The notes: generated by a model not told the origin, from the sequence alone. Counted from the first letter of the stretch, positions 9,944-24,300 are shown. The stretch is DNA of 51,084 nt from Dipetalonema caudispina (GCA_013365325.1 JABVXV010000397.1:1-51084), one strand, 5' to 3'. Translations and numbers: made by a program.

Positions 9944-12900
9944 ATGACAATGTATATGTCATCTGATGCAATTGATGCATATAGTATTGCGACATTAGCA
10001 GGTGCACCATATGCGCAATTGTTATCACGATCATTAATAACATGGCCATTGGTATTTGTTCTATTTACATTACCCGCAGCAAATTTACTTATCAATTTAG
10101 GATATGTCTCAGGTGCTGGACCCGTATTAACATTTGCTCGTATTGCACCGATTGCTTCCGGTAAATTATTACAAATATAATTATTCAATCGTTAAATTGT
10201 ATCCTTAAATATTGATGTACTTTTTTTTTTTATATTAATATGTCGTCAATGCATTACAATTATCAAAAGTTATACAATATGAATTACATTTTAGAAAAAG
10301 TTTTTTTTTTCTGTAATTTAATATTTTACACTTATACATTACATATTTCCTTCATACAGTTCCAAAGTTTTTTTAAAAGAGAAAACAAAACAAAAGAGCG
10401 CAAGCAAACTTATGTATTATATATTGAAAATTAATAAAGTGAAAGAATTTGATATAACCAGTTATGGGAAATCTTTGGAAATCAATAGTTCGACTTTAAA
10501 TTTTACAAAAAATTCCAAATATAAGTTTATATTTAAGTGTTCGAAATTAATTTTGATTGGAGAGAATTTTTTTCCTCTCTCTCTTTCTTTTATCTTAGAA
10601 TTAATAAGTCCTTTTTTTTTTTTTTCCCCGTAAGGAACTATATAGGAAATCAAACTAATTACATTTGAAGATGGAAAAAATGACTAACTGTAATTTTTTT
10701 TCCAGTCGTTTCAAAAGTTTGAAATTTAATTTTCAAATGATATTTTTCAATAATTAAGCTTCAATATCAATTTTAATTCCATTTTCTCATATTTCTATCT
10801 CGATATAGAAGCTTTTTCGTTTTTCTTTCTCTTTTCTTCGTCTTTTTTTCTTTTTACTTAATTAGTATTTCTTCCCTTACTCATTTTCTTTTCATTATCG
10901 ATAGTACTTTTTTTTTTTTCTGCTCTCATTTAATTTCATCAAATCATTTTTTACTTTTGCCTTCAATTTAATATTTCGTGGACAATTTAAAATGAAATTA
11001 GTTGAAGAGAAAGAATTTTTTTTTAGTGAAGCATTTATTATTTCATTTTTCTGTTTCTTTTCATATAACTTCTCCACATTTTATTTACTCTTTCTCAAGT
11101 TTCATTCGTACTATAATGAATTGATTGTTGCATTGAAATTTTCATGGTCATTCAGGAAAAAAGAGAGAGAGAGAGATAGGAGAGAAGAAATAGTCATTAG
11201 AAGGTTAATAATTACTTGAAATTTATAGACAGATGAAATGATAGAAATTTAATGGTCAATTTAAAAGATAGAAGTATTATGGCGATTTCTATTTTTTTTT
11301 TTTTTTTTTTGTATGCATTTTGTACAATAAATTACTGAAATTGGATAATTTTAATGATTAATCAAAAAAAAAAAAAAAAAAAAAAACAAAAACAAAAAAC
11401 GAAATAGCCATTAAGCAAAGTAATTTTATAATTTTGAGTCTTTTTTACAGTTTCATTTCAAAATATCAAGCAACTTTATAATTGCAAAAGCCTTTTTGCA
11501 ATACTTCCTAAAATACCAAACTATTTTATATTATTAATGAAATCGCTTTTCAATTCCTATTAAAATATCAAATTATTTTATAATTATTGAGGTATTTTCA
11601 CAATTCCTGTTGAAATATTTCACTATTTTATGGTTACCTAAGTATTCTTGTAATTGCTCAAAAAATATCACATTAATTATTGGAAAATGAAATTCTTCTT
11701 TTATCGTTTTTTTCTTTTTTTTTTTGCTTTCATATGTTCAAAATTTGAGTTTCGTAAAATTGTTCGAAAAGAAAAAATCATTTTAGGATAAGAATAGTGA
11801 AATTTAGAAAAAAAGAGAGAGAATGAACAAAAGACAAAATGAAAGAAAGAAAGAAAGAAAAAAAATGAATGGATCAAATGAAGTCCATTGCAAAGTTTTT
11901 TATAGCTGAAGTAAAAAAGAAAAAAAAGAAAAATGGCTGGAATGTGAAATTAAAAACGATAAAAACGAGAATGTACAAAGAATGATGGGAAAAAGAAAGG
12001 ATGTGAAAAGAATTAAAAAAAAAAAAAAAAAAAAAATCTGTGCGATATTTTTTAGATTAAATTTTACTTTCAAAAAAAAGAAAAAATTAATGTTAGGGTT
12101 AATTATGCGAAATAAAAATGGGAAAAAAAAAAATTGCATTACACATTTTCATATATATTATAAAAACATTTATTTTATATATACTTTCCAAAATTTGAAC
12201 ATATTTTATTTTTGTATTTTATCTAATTTAAATTCATTCATTTATCTTCTTTGTTTTTCCTTTTTTTTTTTTTTTTTCTACTTTTTCTGTTTTTTCTTTT
12301 TTTATTTATTATCAATAAATGAAATGAAAAAAATATTTGGTAGAATTAATTTTTAACTTCTTAACATAAATGGTTACAATATTTTCACTTGTTGAAAAGA
12401 TATTGAAAAATAAGAAAAAAAAGAGAATGATAATAATTTGTCCGTTTGTTTACTTAATTATTTATTTAATTGCTTGCATATGTGCATGCACATGCATGTG
12501 TATATGTGTGTGTGTGTGGTCACACATACAAGAATTTGAAATAAGCATAATGGGTAATATTGATTAATAGGTAATTAATTATCTATAAAAAAGATGTTAT
12601 GAATTCCCTATAGCAAATGTGGAAAATTCGATGGAGAAAATATAAGGCATAAATTATTTATGAGATGATATATGGATGAATAATTAAAATGGGAATTGTT
12701 TTGAGAAGTTTAATTATTACTTATTATTCATTATATAATTTTAGTTTCAAAAGTAAAATATATATGGAACTTTTTCTTCCTACTCTGCTATCCTTGTTAA
12801 TTATCATGATTAGTTTAGTAATAAACATAAGAGAAAATAGAAGGAATTCAAATGATTATTAATATAATACTAATTAGTTCCTTTCTCTATCTTTCAGTCA

Positions 12901-15858
12901 ACAAATAAAACAAAAAAATAAATGCATAAAAATATTGAAGATTTATTTTTCGAAAATTTTATAATCGTATTTTTGCAATAAATAATTTAAAAAATTTGAA
13001 AGAAAAAATATTGCTAAAAATTTGTTTTTAAAACAACTAAAACAATAACAAAAAACATTTTACTTTTATCGTCCATTAATTAAAGGTATCGGTTGGGCTC
13101 TTACATGGCTAGCTGGTGAACGATTATTTATACGATCATTAACAGCTGCTCAAAATTTGATTTATATATTTGCATCGATTCGAAAACGTTTGGATTGGGC
13201 AATTGACTGTGATCATAGTTACAATGATCATTTATGCATCGAACTGTTACGGATTAATGTTTCACACGGAAAAGTGCAACATCAACCGGATAACAATTGG
13301 CCGGCACAACAATTTAACAAGTTATTCTTTTTCTGTTTTTTTTCTTTTCGTTGTTTTTTTTTTTTTAAATTTATTATGCCGAAGTCATTTTTTTTTTTAA
13401 TTTGGGTTATTGCTTCAAACAGAAAAATACATTGTCGACCGGATAATAATTTTGTCAGCATAAAAATTTGGCAAATTATCTTTTTCCGCGTTTTCCTATT
13501 TCTTTAAAATTTATTATGTTAAAATCATTTTTGATTCTTTATTGATTGATTTATTCCAAACGAAAAATAAAATTTTTTTTTAGTAAAACAAATAAATAAC
13601 TAAATAAATAATATGATTATACAAGGAATTTTCAGATATGGAATCCGACAATTACCACATTATACTAATTTGTCTAATTGGGTACCAAATGCATGGTACT
13701 TTGAAGATCCTAATGTTATGGGGAAATTTTCCATTGAATTTCCGGTTTTTTCACTTAGTCTTGCACATGTTTTAATTTGGCTGACATTATTTTTAATTGT
13801 GAAAAGGTAACCTTCATCAAAATTTTCTTAGGTTTGAAATTTGATTTTGAAGTATGAAAAGAAAATTCAAAAATTTCGAAATTTCGAAACAAAAAAAATC
13901 AATATATTTTGAAAAAAAAAAATAAGATATGAACAAATTAACATTAAAGAGTAATTTAGCAATTTTTCTTTATTCATTTTTTTTTCTTTTTTTTTTTATT
14001 CAAGATATGGTACTAATCCAGGATGGTTTCTTGCACGATTTTGCATACTCTTACCATTAGCTTTATGTACCATTCTAATTTGTGGTCTTACAATATTTGG
14101 ATTTTCGTTCAGCAAAAATAATGAACATGAAATTACACCAGAAAATATCGAAAAATACCCATTTCAATATTTTTCTGAAATACATGTAAGTATTCAAAAT
14201 TTATTATCCTATTTTTTTTTTTTTTTTGATCATATCATTAACCATTTCAATATTTCATTGAAATTCATTCATATAAATTATTCAATTTCATTTCGATTCT
14301 TTTTTTTTTTTTGTCCTTTCGAATATTTTATTTTCATTTTAAACTTTCGTAATATTGTGAGAAAGTTTTTGAAAGTTTCTAAATTATCATTTCGATCATT
14401 TTTTTTTTACGATTGGGAATACTTTTGTTTAGAAATAATTTAAAGAAGAAAAAAAAAGATAAAAGAGTTGAAATTTATTTCAAATTATCAAAAAGAAAAA
14501 AAAAAAAGAAAGGCTTTATTTTGGATTAAAAGAAAGTACGTTATCCAGAATAGCATGCTATTTTATAGTTATTATTAAGGTTTAACAAAAAAAAAAAAAA
14601 AAAAAAAAACAAATTGAGAATTAAATTTTATTTTGCAGCAGATATCGTTTACTTTAATGGTTTCATTTAATGTATTATTTGGAAATTAAAAATAATCAAT
14701 TATTCTTTTTTTTTTTCTCTTCCGTTTATTTTTGCTTAATTCTACTTTCAAATGAATATAGGATGATAGCTGTTTTTAAATAGACATAAGAATTAACAAG
14801 CAGTTTATGAAAATAAGCAATGAACAAAAAGAATAAATTAAATTGAAATTTTATATTTTTATTTGAATGGTAATTTTTCGTAATTGTTCAAAAAATCACT
14901 CATTACTTATCAATTGGTTAAGATGATTAATTATTTAACTCATTCAGTTACTTATTTCATGCTAAACAAAGAATTTTAGTCCAATTAATGAATCATCATT
15001 TATAGTGAAAAAATTACACTTATCAATGACATACAATGGACTTTAATTAATTTTTAGTAGAATTTAAGCAGTTATCCGAAATGATTATCCAATCGATTAG
15101 ATAATTATTAATCGATGGATTGGATAATATCATTTAATAATTCTTTAACATCACTTCACTTTTCCATTTCCATTATTATATTATTGATGTTGTTGACTGG
15201 GAAAGTAAGGAGTAAAGGATTCATTTTCATTTTATGTTATTGCAAAAAAAAAAAAAAAAAAAGAAAAAAAGTCTAAATTAATAGGAAAATTGAAATCAAT
15301 GAAGTATAAAATTTTATCGAATTTTAATTTTTATTTCAGGGCTTCTTTCGTACTACAATTGCTTTAATGGATTATTCATCAGCTTTTACGGGCATTTTAA
15401 TATTTGCCTCAAGTCGTATACACTCCGGAAATATGCCAATGAATGCTTTAGCACTTCTTGCAGCCCAATTAGTTATGCATAAACCATTTTTTTTTTTTTA
15501 TTCACTTATCTATTACTTAGCAAATAAGAAAGACATAAAATACAAAATATTGCAGGATAAATTAGACTTCGTTTTTTTCTTTTTTTTTTTTTTTTTTTTG
15601 GTTGGGAAAAACTAAATTAATTAGTTACTGTCTTTTTAACACTATCTGTAAATAATGAATTATAACAAAAGAATTATGAAAATGAATTAAAATCAATAAA
15701 CTGATGAAATGATCAAATTTCGAAGCGTTTTGCTGCTTAATTGTTAAGTTATAAAGTAAATGATAAGACTTTGATGAATACTTTTTTGGATTTCAATTCT
15801 TAGATGACAACATGTCAACAAATAATGAACTACTTTTATTTGTATGATATCATAAGAC

Positions 15859-15891
<33 letters not shown>

Positions 15892-18800
15892 AATAATTTA
15901 CACAAACAAAAATTGTTAATTGATATACGGGAATGTTAATGACATTTTAAAAAAAATAAAAAAAAAAAATAAGATTTTTTTCATTTATTAATTTATGCGA
16001 ATGCTATGCTATGTACATATGAATTTATTATGAACGAACGAATGATTAAAATTGTACTTTCATAATTTTATTTTACAGTTAGCAATAGAAAATATAACTG
16101 ATAATTTTTTATTGATTAGAGGGAAATTTCATTTAGAAATTAGTAATTGAATAATCAGTATTTAGTAACAAAATTCAATTTGATTTAATTATTTTTTATT
16201 TCAGTTACCGCCAACATTTTTTTACGTTTTGAGGGATGGTTGCAATGGTCATTTGGCAAATGTACAACCTGCTTATGAGAGCTATGCGGCTACTGGTTTG
16301 TTTATTTGCTTTAAATTAAAATTGTAGAATTTCCCAATCCTACTTCGGAATTTGACGGTATCACGGTGGAACATCTAGATATCTTGGCAAAGATTTTCAG
16401 CATTTTGCTATGAATTAGTTCAATTTATTGAGTTTACGAAATTGTTTGGCAGTGGGATTGGTTAAATTGATTATTTTGCCAAATTCGATCATCAAAATTC
16501 CTTAAAAATTTTAGTTTACTTGTGAAAAAAAGATGTTTTATTACAAAGAAACTTTTTTGAAAATGGAAATTTGAACTGTACCAATTTCATCTTGAAATGT
16601 CTGTCGCAGAGGAATTGGATCATTTCACAAATTTTTGGGTATATTTGCCTATTATATATGATAAACTTTAAAAAAAAAAAAGTCAATTAAACAGTATACA
16701 TATGCATAATCGCAAACCAGATTAATTGAAATTGTCGAAAAATTTATTTTGTTACGAAATTAAACCATTTTTTCGTTTCCAAATCTTTAATCTTACATTG
16801 ATTTCGTTAATTTTTTAATTTCGTTAATTAATTTTATATGAAACATTTTCGTTTGATACGGCTGCGGCATGTTTTGCAACAATTACTGGTGGACCAATTT
16901 GGGCTGTCATATATTATATTGCCAATTTGCTTTATACTTGCATTGGTCCTATGGTTAGTATAATTGATTCGTTTGAAATATACTTAGTAAATATATCATA
17001 CAGTCAATAATAATTATTTAGTCAATTTGAGGAAGATCAAATTATTTAGTTTTTTTTAAAAGAATTTGAGGAAGAAATAGGTTATGCTACATTGAAGGAA
17101 AAATGTTTCGTTTAAAATTCGGATTATGAAATATTTAGTTAATATGAAAAATTTTTTAAGAGACGAAAAAATTCAAAAAATTTGCTGATCTTAAGATTTT
17201 GACCATTTCAACTAAATATAAATGAAAAAATTGGGAACCGAGAAAGTGTAAAGATACAGGGGATATTTACTCAAATTAAAATAAATACTAATAACTTCAT
17301 CATCATCTAATTTAAAATTTAAAATTATAGTTAAAACAATTGATGTTGTGAATTTATTTCAAGAGATTTATACAGTGAACATTATCCACTGTATGATCCG
17401 AATATTGTAGTATTTATCCGAAAATAATCTAAATAAGCCTGATGATAAAAGCGTTAAATAATATCATGGAAAACTATAGTATAGTGTATTAAATGAAAAA
17501 GTTATGCAGTATCTTGTACTTTATCATAATATACAAAAGAATTAAATAATATTATACTACCGTAGTGCACAGATTACATCATATTACCGTAATGCAACAT
17601 AATATTATGATATAATAATGCAGTACTGTCATGAAATATTGTCATCAAATCATATTTATTGTTAATTATCACCATTAAGGTCGTATTGTTGGTATTCATT
17701 TACAATTCATTCGTAGAACAATTTGCATTCGTTGAACGATTTCGGACACCTATGCTAACTTTGCTATGTGTTGTATTTGCTACAACGGGTCTTCTACTTT
17801 ATATGCCTGTTAGTATTATCATTTAAAATAAATCACTTTTTTTTTTTGATCTGGAATTATTAATCGAGTACAATAATGTAGCAATTAAATATTCAAGTAT
17901 CAAAAACTTTTTAACACCTAATTATAATAAGATCATATGTGCTTTCATCATTTATCCTTCATTTTTAATTTATACTTTATTATAATATTGATATTGTGAC
18001 AATTTTTTCTCCTTGTATAATTTCGTTTAATCTTCCAAAATGATGCATTCAAATTTGATCTTTACGTTTATAACACATGAATTTGACATTTACCAATAAA
18101 AGATATAATGAATAATCGGTAATGCTTGTTAATATTGTAAATTTATGGAATAATTTTAGATGGGCACATCATTTTCTACATTGCTACAATACGTTTCACA
18201 ATCGTCAATCACTCAGCTGTTCCTATTTATTTCTGTTTTCTTCATTTATGGTAAGTGGTTTTTTTTTTTTTTCTCTTTCTTTAATTTCAATTTCTAAACT
18301 GTCATTTCAAATCTCAAGAATTATAGATTTAAAGTAAATCTGCTGTATATAGCAAATTGAAATATTATCAAATCTATATGTCATGTATAATCAGATGATA
18401 CAGTTGAACTAAGATAGCTTGTAGATTAAACATTGGGAATTATTCTGGAGAAAATCCGAATACAAATGTAAATGGAACTATAACAAAAAATTAGCAATCA
18501 TATAATATTGACTTAATTAATTCTGCTTTTCCCGTATATCATCGAACTGAACTGTTGGCTTGGTGTAGATATTAAAATTGTAAAGTTTACAATAAATTTA
18601 AATTAATTAAAATTATCTATTAGGATGGTATAATTTGGATACCGATGTACGGATAATGATAAATATCAGCAATAATAATCGTTCATTGCTAGTATTTTTA
18701 CTTGGTGCAACAAGTCCTTTATATACTATTTTACTATTTACATCTGTACCAGCATTTCTTGTGGTTTGTCATTTTGTTATTATTTTAATTTTTAAAACAT

Positions 18801-21329
18801 TTCCTTAATTATACATTCTAAATAATCATAAAGCTTTGAAATATTAAGTAATTTTTTTTTTTTTTTTTTTTTTTTTTTTGATCCATCGCTTAATACGATA
18901 TTTTCATATTTTAAATCCTGGCTAAGTTCAAATTTTAGGCAAAATTAGTGAGTGTATTTGATTTACTAATGGCTGGAATGGATATTGAAAAGCATATTGA
19001 TTACGGTACAGCATTTATATCATCATCCAAAATGTTAAATCGATTCTTTGGATATTTGATATTGCTTGGACCAGCAGCAATTATTACCATTTTTGCTTCT
19101 GTTTCATTTTATATCAATGTTATTCTATACAAAATGGTAATGATCTGATTAATTCAAAAAATTAATTTATATTTTTAACACTCAATTTAAATTATTTCTA
19201 AATGAGAAATTTTTGGTTATTACATTGTATATTGGATATGAATAATCCTTTTGTTCAAATTGTTGTGCTAAATTTCATTTTAAGTTATCATTAAATGTAA
19301 TAGGTGCAATAAAAAATCTCAAATTATGTTAACCAATATTAAAAGACCAATGATTAATTATAATTGAAAATATAATATTATGATAATTTTAAATTCAGAT
19401 TTAGTTTTAAAATGAAATTTAAATGCGTAATTTTAACTAAATATTTCAGCCATGGGGTGCCATCATGGATGCAACAACAGACTGGATTTCGCATACTTCA
19501 CTTAGGCAGGTAAAGGTTTTTTTTTGAAAAATATACCATTTTTTAATTTTGTCTGAAATTCAAATTTAAATCCTTTCTTTCTTTTTTTCTTTTAGACAAG
19601 ATGAATAACCATTTTATTAAATCATATTAAGAAAGAAAAAATGAGGAAGAAAACGGAGAAAGGAAACATTTTATAAACAAATTGTTCTATAATGCTATCG
19701 GTTGTTGTAATCAATAAGGCCTTGGACTGAGTAAAATTTATTCGAAAAAAATTAGCCTGGTTGATCTATTCTGATAACAGAAATTAGCCTAATTTGAAAT
19801 GTTATTGTTTGAAAAAATATATATATATGTACAGAAAATTATTTTCTTCCTGTTTTTTTTTAAACTAATTTATTTTTCAGACAACAAATCCAAAACCAGC
19901 ACCGATCTCACACAACATTTTCACCTCTTTTTTTAATATTTCATATCGAACTGCATTATTTGTCATATTTATCGCTGAAATATTCATTGGAATCATTTTA
20001 TTTTTCCTTTTTGTTGGGTAAATTTCACTTATTGAATTAATTTATATCGCCTAAATAAACTGATTGTAACAATTATAACTTATTTATTCCAATATTTAAT
20101 TTAATTATTTCAAATGATGAAAGCAAAATTTCATTAGCAGCATAAATCATGATTTGATAAGGGATAGTATGATTTTTTTTTTTTATTAATACTTATCATT
20201 ATTTCAATGTAATACATAAAGAATTTTTATAACGATAAATAAAATAATTAAAATTAGTGAAATGATGAAATGAAATACGTATATGTATGTATGTATAAAC
20301 AAGTTGGGAAAATAAGAAAGAAATTCCAGTTTAATTTCCCTTTAAACATTTAATTTCTCATTTAATTTTTAATTTTGCAGTAATGTATTTTACATTCGTT
20401 TTGCAAATAATAGCACCAATACGGCAGCAGCAGGTAATTTCCGCACCATATTATTTCTTGGTCTCTTAACATTCCACATTTTATCATTGATTGAATTACG
20501 TTGGGCGCTAAAAAGATGGGATCATTCATCCAGGTTAGTTCAAATTTCATTAATTCACTCTCTCTCTCTCTCTCTCTTTTTTCAACAATAAAATGAATCA
20601 CCAATAAGTAGTTCTTAATTTCATTATAGTTGTAATATGTTGTAAAATTATTATAAGATGTTATGAAATTCCCATTGAGTAAAAATAACTTTTCTATGAT
20701 ACTAATTGTATTGCTATTGTTTTTAAATATCAACAAATATTTATTTTTGAATATATTTTTAGCAATAGCATTATCGATTAATTCAAAGATTTTTTGTATA
20801 TTACCAAATATTTATTGAAGTGATCAGCTACTGCACATTTATTAACACATTTAAGAAATATACAATATCCATTCACTTTCAATAATTATTTATTAGTATT
20901 CAAAAACCATCAAACCAATCAATAATACTATTATTAAACATTATACATCATTAAATAATAAATGAAAAATATTTAATTTTTTTTTTTTCGTAAAATTTAA
21001 AAAATTATAATTTTAGATTAACAATGTATATAGCAGTTGCAACAATAGAAATGGCTTTTCTAAATGGTTATATGTGGATTGCAGCAGTGAATCATTCATG
21101 GGGTTTAAATTATCAACCATTTTTGGTGATTTTTGTTAATACCTTCATTCGAGGTATTATGATTGCTATTGTGATTGCTATCCGTTGGAATATGACAGAA
21201 ATGTCACATCCAACTCGTACACGTGATGCTACCGAAATTTATGATGCAACTGCTGATTTGGATAATGATGCTGATCATGAAGATGATGTACCAACCATTT
21301 ATGAAATGCGACGTGATGTTTTCACGTGA
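9944..21329 (+). CDS. Divergent SLC6-family (sodium/neurotransmitter symporter-like) membrane protein, 15 exons
   Basis: Inferred exons: 9944-10160, 13086-13320, 13636-13806, 14005-14185, 15340-15471, 16205-16295, 16856-16953, 17680-17808, 18160-18250, 18624-18763, 18939-19136, 19450-19509, 19881-20017, 20381-20533 and 21017-21329. Lengths sum to 2346 bases, one frame of 781 residues plus stop. Many hydrophobic segments fit a 12-helix carrier. Family signs: LPAANLLINLGYVSGAGP, where SLC6 has the P-LF-LE-ALGQ-S-GP helix 2; SGIGWALTWLAGE like the GIG start of helix 3; the outer loop WAIDCDHSYNDHLC, with the two cysteines of W-x-C-x-x-x-WN-x-x-C; a helix 6 region with FASSRIHSGN, like SLGSYNKYxxN; and GGPIWAVIYY, like the PxxPFWAVLFF helix 8. 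The helix 1 motif GNxWRFPY is replaced by IATLAGAPY, so canonical sodium and substrate binding is doubtful. The C-tail is acidic (DLDNDADHEDD). The start ATG follows an ACT repeat and the frame stays open upstream to 9806, so the true start, or an earlier exon, is uncertain. Intron 6 lacks a 3' AG. Confidence 0.72.
10161..13085 (+). other. First intron of SLC6-like gene (2.9 kb)
   Basis: Donor GGTAAATT at 10160/10161 and acceptor TTAAAG at 13085 restore phase (G + GT = Gly, giving SGIGW). The intron is made of A/T runs and AG/TC-rich simple sequence; no other gene is visible in it. Confidence 0.7.
13268..13565 (+). repeat. Tandem duplication of exon-2 end plus intron start, about 150-bp units
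   Basis: Unit 1 (about 13268-13421) holds the end of SLC6-like exon 2 (coding QHQPDNNWPAQQFN) and the first 100 bases of the intron. Unit 2 (about 13422-13565) repeats the order: ACCGGATAA(C/T)AATT, a CAGCATAA/CGGCACAA block, AA(G/A)TTAT(T/C)(C/T)TTTTTC, AAATTTATTATG, TCATTTTT and TCCAAAC/TTCAAAC. In unit 2 the matching peptide RKIHCRPDNNFVSIKIWQ is in the same frame as exon 2, and no stop occurs between the units. Confidence 0.75.
15079..15134. repeat. Imperfect inverted repeat inside SLC6-like intron 4
   Basis: AATGATTATCCAATCGATTA is followed, after a short AT loop, by a near reverse complement (TAATCGATGGATTGGATAATATCATT, split here by four extra bases in TGGA and AT). It would fold as a long hairpin in the pre-mRNA. 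Confidence 0.7.
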
Positions 21330-24300
21330 AAAAATTTTTTAAACATGTAGACTTGTCAAATAAATCATTTATTTCTAATTTCTGTGATACTTACTCTATG
21401 ATTAATTTTCATTTATTTGTTTGTTGAAATGAATTGCAATGTGTAAATCATTCATAAAGTTACTAAAATCCAAAAAAAAATATATCCAAAAATTGTCAGA
21501 TCTTTGTATGATAACGATAAAATCATATATTACATATTGTATCCAAGTGATGCATAATACCAATTCAAAGGCTTATTGATTGATTAATTAATTGATGTAG
21601 TAAATTGACTGATTAATTGATGCAGTAAATTAATTGTTGGGTATGAACTAATGGGTGTGAAAGATTTTTTTTTTTTTTTTTTCACCAAAATCAAATAAAT
21701 ATATTTTAAAAGTGTAATAATTACAAAAGCTCAGTTTGTTCTTTTACGATCCTTCTACAATACTTTAAAAAGAAAGAAAAAAAAAAAAAACAAAAACATG
21801 CTGAAATATTTCTATCAAAAATAAGTAAATCATTGATAAATTTATAGCAGAATTATCCATTTTATAAATTAACATGATCATACAAGCAAACTTAGCTATA
21901 TATATAAACATTCCAGAACAGATTATTCCGTTTCATTCAATTGATTTTACTCATTCAGTAATCAAATTTTAATTTGCATATAAATTTTTGCTTCCTTCAA
22001 CAACATATCTATCTAATTGGAAAATTTTACACATTTATTGAACTAAATTACATTTAATATAATTAAAAAGTGATTTATTCAAAAAATTAAACGATTATTA
22101 TTTGAAAATTTTATAATTGCAAAATATCTAAAAATTAATTCATTTTCTAATTTGCATTAATTTATTTTATTTGTCGTTTTTTATCCCTTCCCTATCTCCT
22201 ATCCATTAACTTTTTCAATATAATTTTATTTAAAATTTTTTGCTCAAAATAAATTTATTTGCTCATTTCTTTCTATGAAAAAAAGTATATTTACGTGACA
22301 GATATCACGTATTAGACGTAAAAATGAAGCAGATAAGTGAAGGATTACGTATAATTAATTAATTAATATATTCATTAACGCAGATAAGCAAAATTTGAAA
22401 TGTATTACTCCTGAAACGATTGTTTGCACTACAGTATCAATAATCGATATGTTGACATTCGAGATGGTATATGGTTGGTTGGTTGATTGGCTGCGTGTGT
22501 TCTTGATGTCGTATGACATTCGTGATGTGTTCTTTTTGTCTCTGCATTATGTTGCTCATTTTTTTCTTCCCGTGATCTATTTCCCGGTATATATCGGGAA
22601 AAAATGAATGAAAGTGTTAGTATATTAGCATTAAAAGTATCTTTTGATAATTTATTCGAAATTACCCTCTCATTTCACTCATTTGGGTGTTCAGTAAATG
22701 TATACGATTAGAATTGTTGTTATTGATTAGTTTAAATTATCCAATTGACTGATAGCAATATTTGTGAATTATAAGTAAGAGCTTTCTATAGAATTAAATG
22801 TTTGCAAAAGTTAGCAGTAAGCATTTTACCATGGAAATCATGGAACTATGATGAAATTTTTAATATTACCTTCTTAGTATATATGTATATAGATATGGTT
22901 GACATGATTAGATGTAGTGTTAGGTGAAAGTTTATTCACTTTTTATTCCGATTGCACTGAAATTCAATTTTCAGTTTTATCCATTTCGGAAAGCTTTTCA
23001 AATCTTATCCATCCATGTTGCTTTATATATCTCTCTATTGTTCTTCCTATATCCATTTCCTTGTCATTGTTCCCCATCTGTTTCCTCTCATTACCAATAG
23101 TTAAAATTTCGCAAATTTTGAGCCTTTTTTGAATGATTCAGGAAACCAGCTGTTATTTTGGGCTTAAAATAATCGATTAATATTACTGAAATGAGATGTA
23201 AAAACAGAGGAGTAAGAGAAAAAGAGAGACGAGGAGGAAAGAAGCTATTTGTATGTTTTTTGAGAATTGATTTTGCTAGAGCATATAAAAATGCTTTTAC
23301 TTCTTTTCAGTTTTAGGGTGTTTAATTGTTTCAATTTCCGGTTGTTCACATCTAATTTCAGAATGTTTTCTTTCACTTACAAGATGATTACATAACTTTT
23401 AATTGGTAGAAATTGTAATTTGAATTTATCAGATTTTTACTCGTACGACGCGGGTGAAAACTGAATAGTAAAGTGGAAAGTATGGTAGAGATTCCAGGAA
23501 GTTTTAAACTTTAGGCCTAGCGGTTAGATGGGATGATCCGAGCTATTACTACTAGTAGCTTAACTGAAGGATGAATGGAAGGAATTATTTTGACGGTTAA
23601 ACTTCCTGTTCGGGTAGAACAACGGATTTATAAGTTCGTATTGGAGAATTAAAGCCTGAAATTGGAGGATTTCCGAAGAATCGCTGTCAACAAAGTAGGT
23701 AACAGTGCAGTATACAATATCAACTCCCGTAATGTCAAATCTCAAAACTGTGGTATTCCATTTCATAAGAGTTGTTAAATCAAAAAATGTTTTGTAAAGG
23801 AGGAAGAGGCGTAGAAGGAAGTGTTTAGTTGAACATAGATCAACATGGCAACTGGTTTCTTTCCGTTGACATTCGCAGGTAGTGGTACCCGAATCGGAGT
23901 TGTAATTCTGTGATTTTTTTTAGGTAGTTATGAATGTGTTATTCCATCTCATGTTTCACTTTTTAAAAAATGATTTTTTTTTTCTGAACACTTTGCTAAA
24001 TTGTTGTTTGAGAATTGAACCTGTTTTACTGTAAAGAGAATAGACTTCTCGCAGACGAATTTTTGAATTAAAATACGGAAATTTGCTTCTACTGAAAGAA
24101 TATGAAAATAACGTTGATCCGTTATGAGCGCTTAGAATGTCACTTTAATAAACAGCTGATGAACAAATCTTCAAATATAGCCTAAATTTCATGGTCGAAA
24201 TTTCGAACTTTATTCTGACCTTGAAATTGAAAATGACACTGTTATTTCAAGACGTTAGTCTTCAAAATTTCTGAAGAGGTTACAGTTTTTTTTTTTCATT

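Noticed and set aside
9829..10188. 119-codon minus-strand open frame opposite the first SLC6-like exon
   Set aside because: It is the antisense of a coding exon plus the ACT repeat (Val/Ser runs). The plus strand joins in phase to 14 more exons.
20362..20736. 124-codon minus-strand frame with a Glu-Arg run
   Set aside because: Antisense to SLC6-like exon 14 and a TC microsatellite at 20559-20576.
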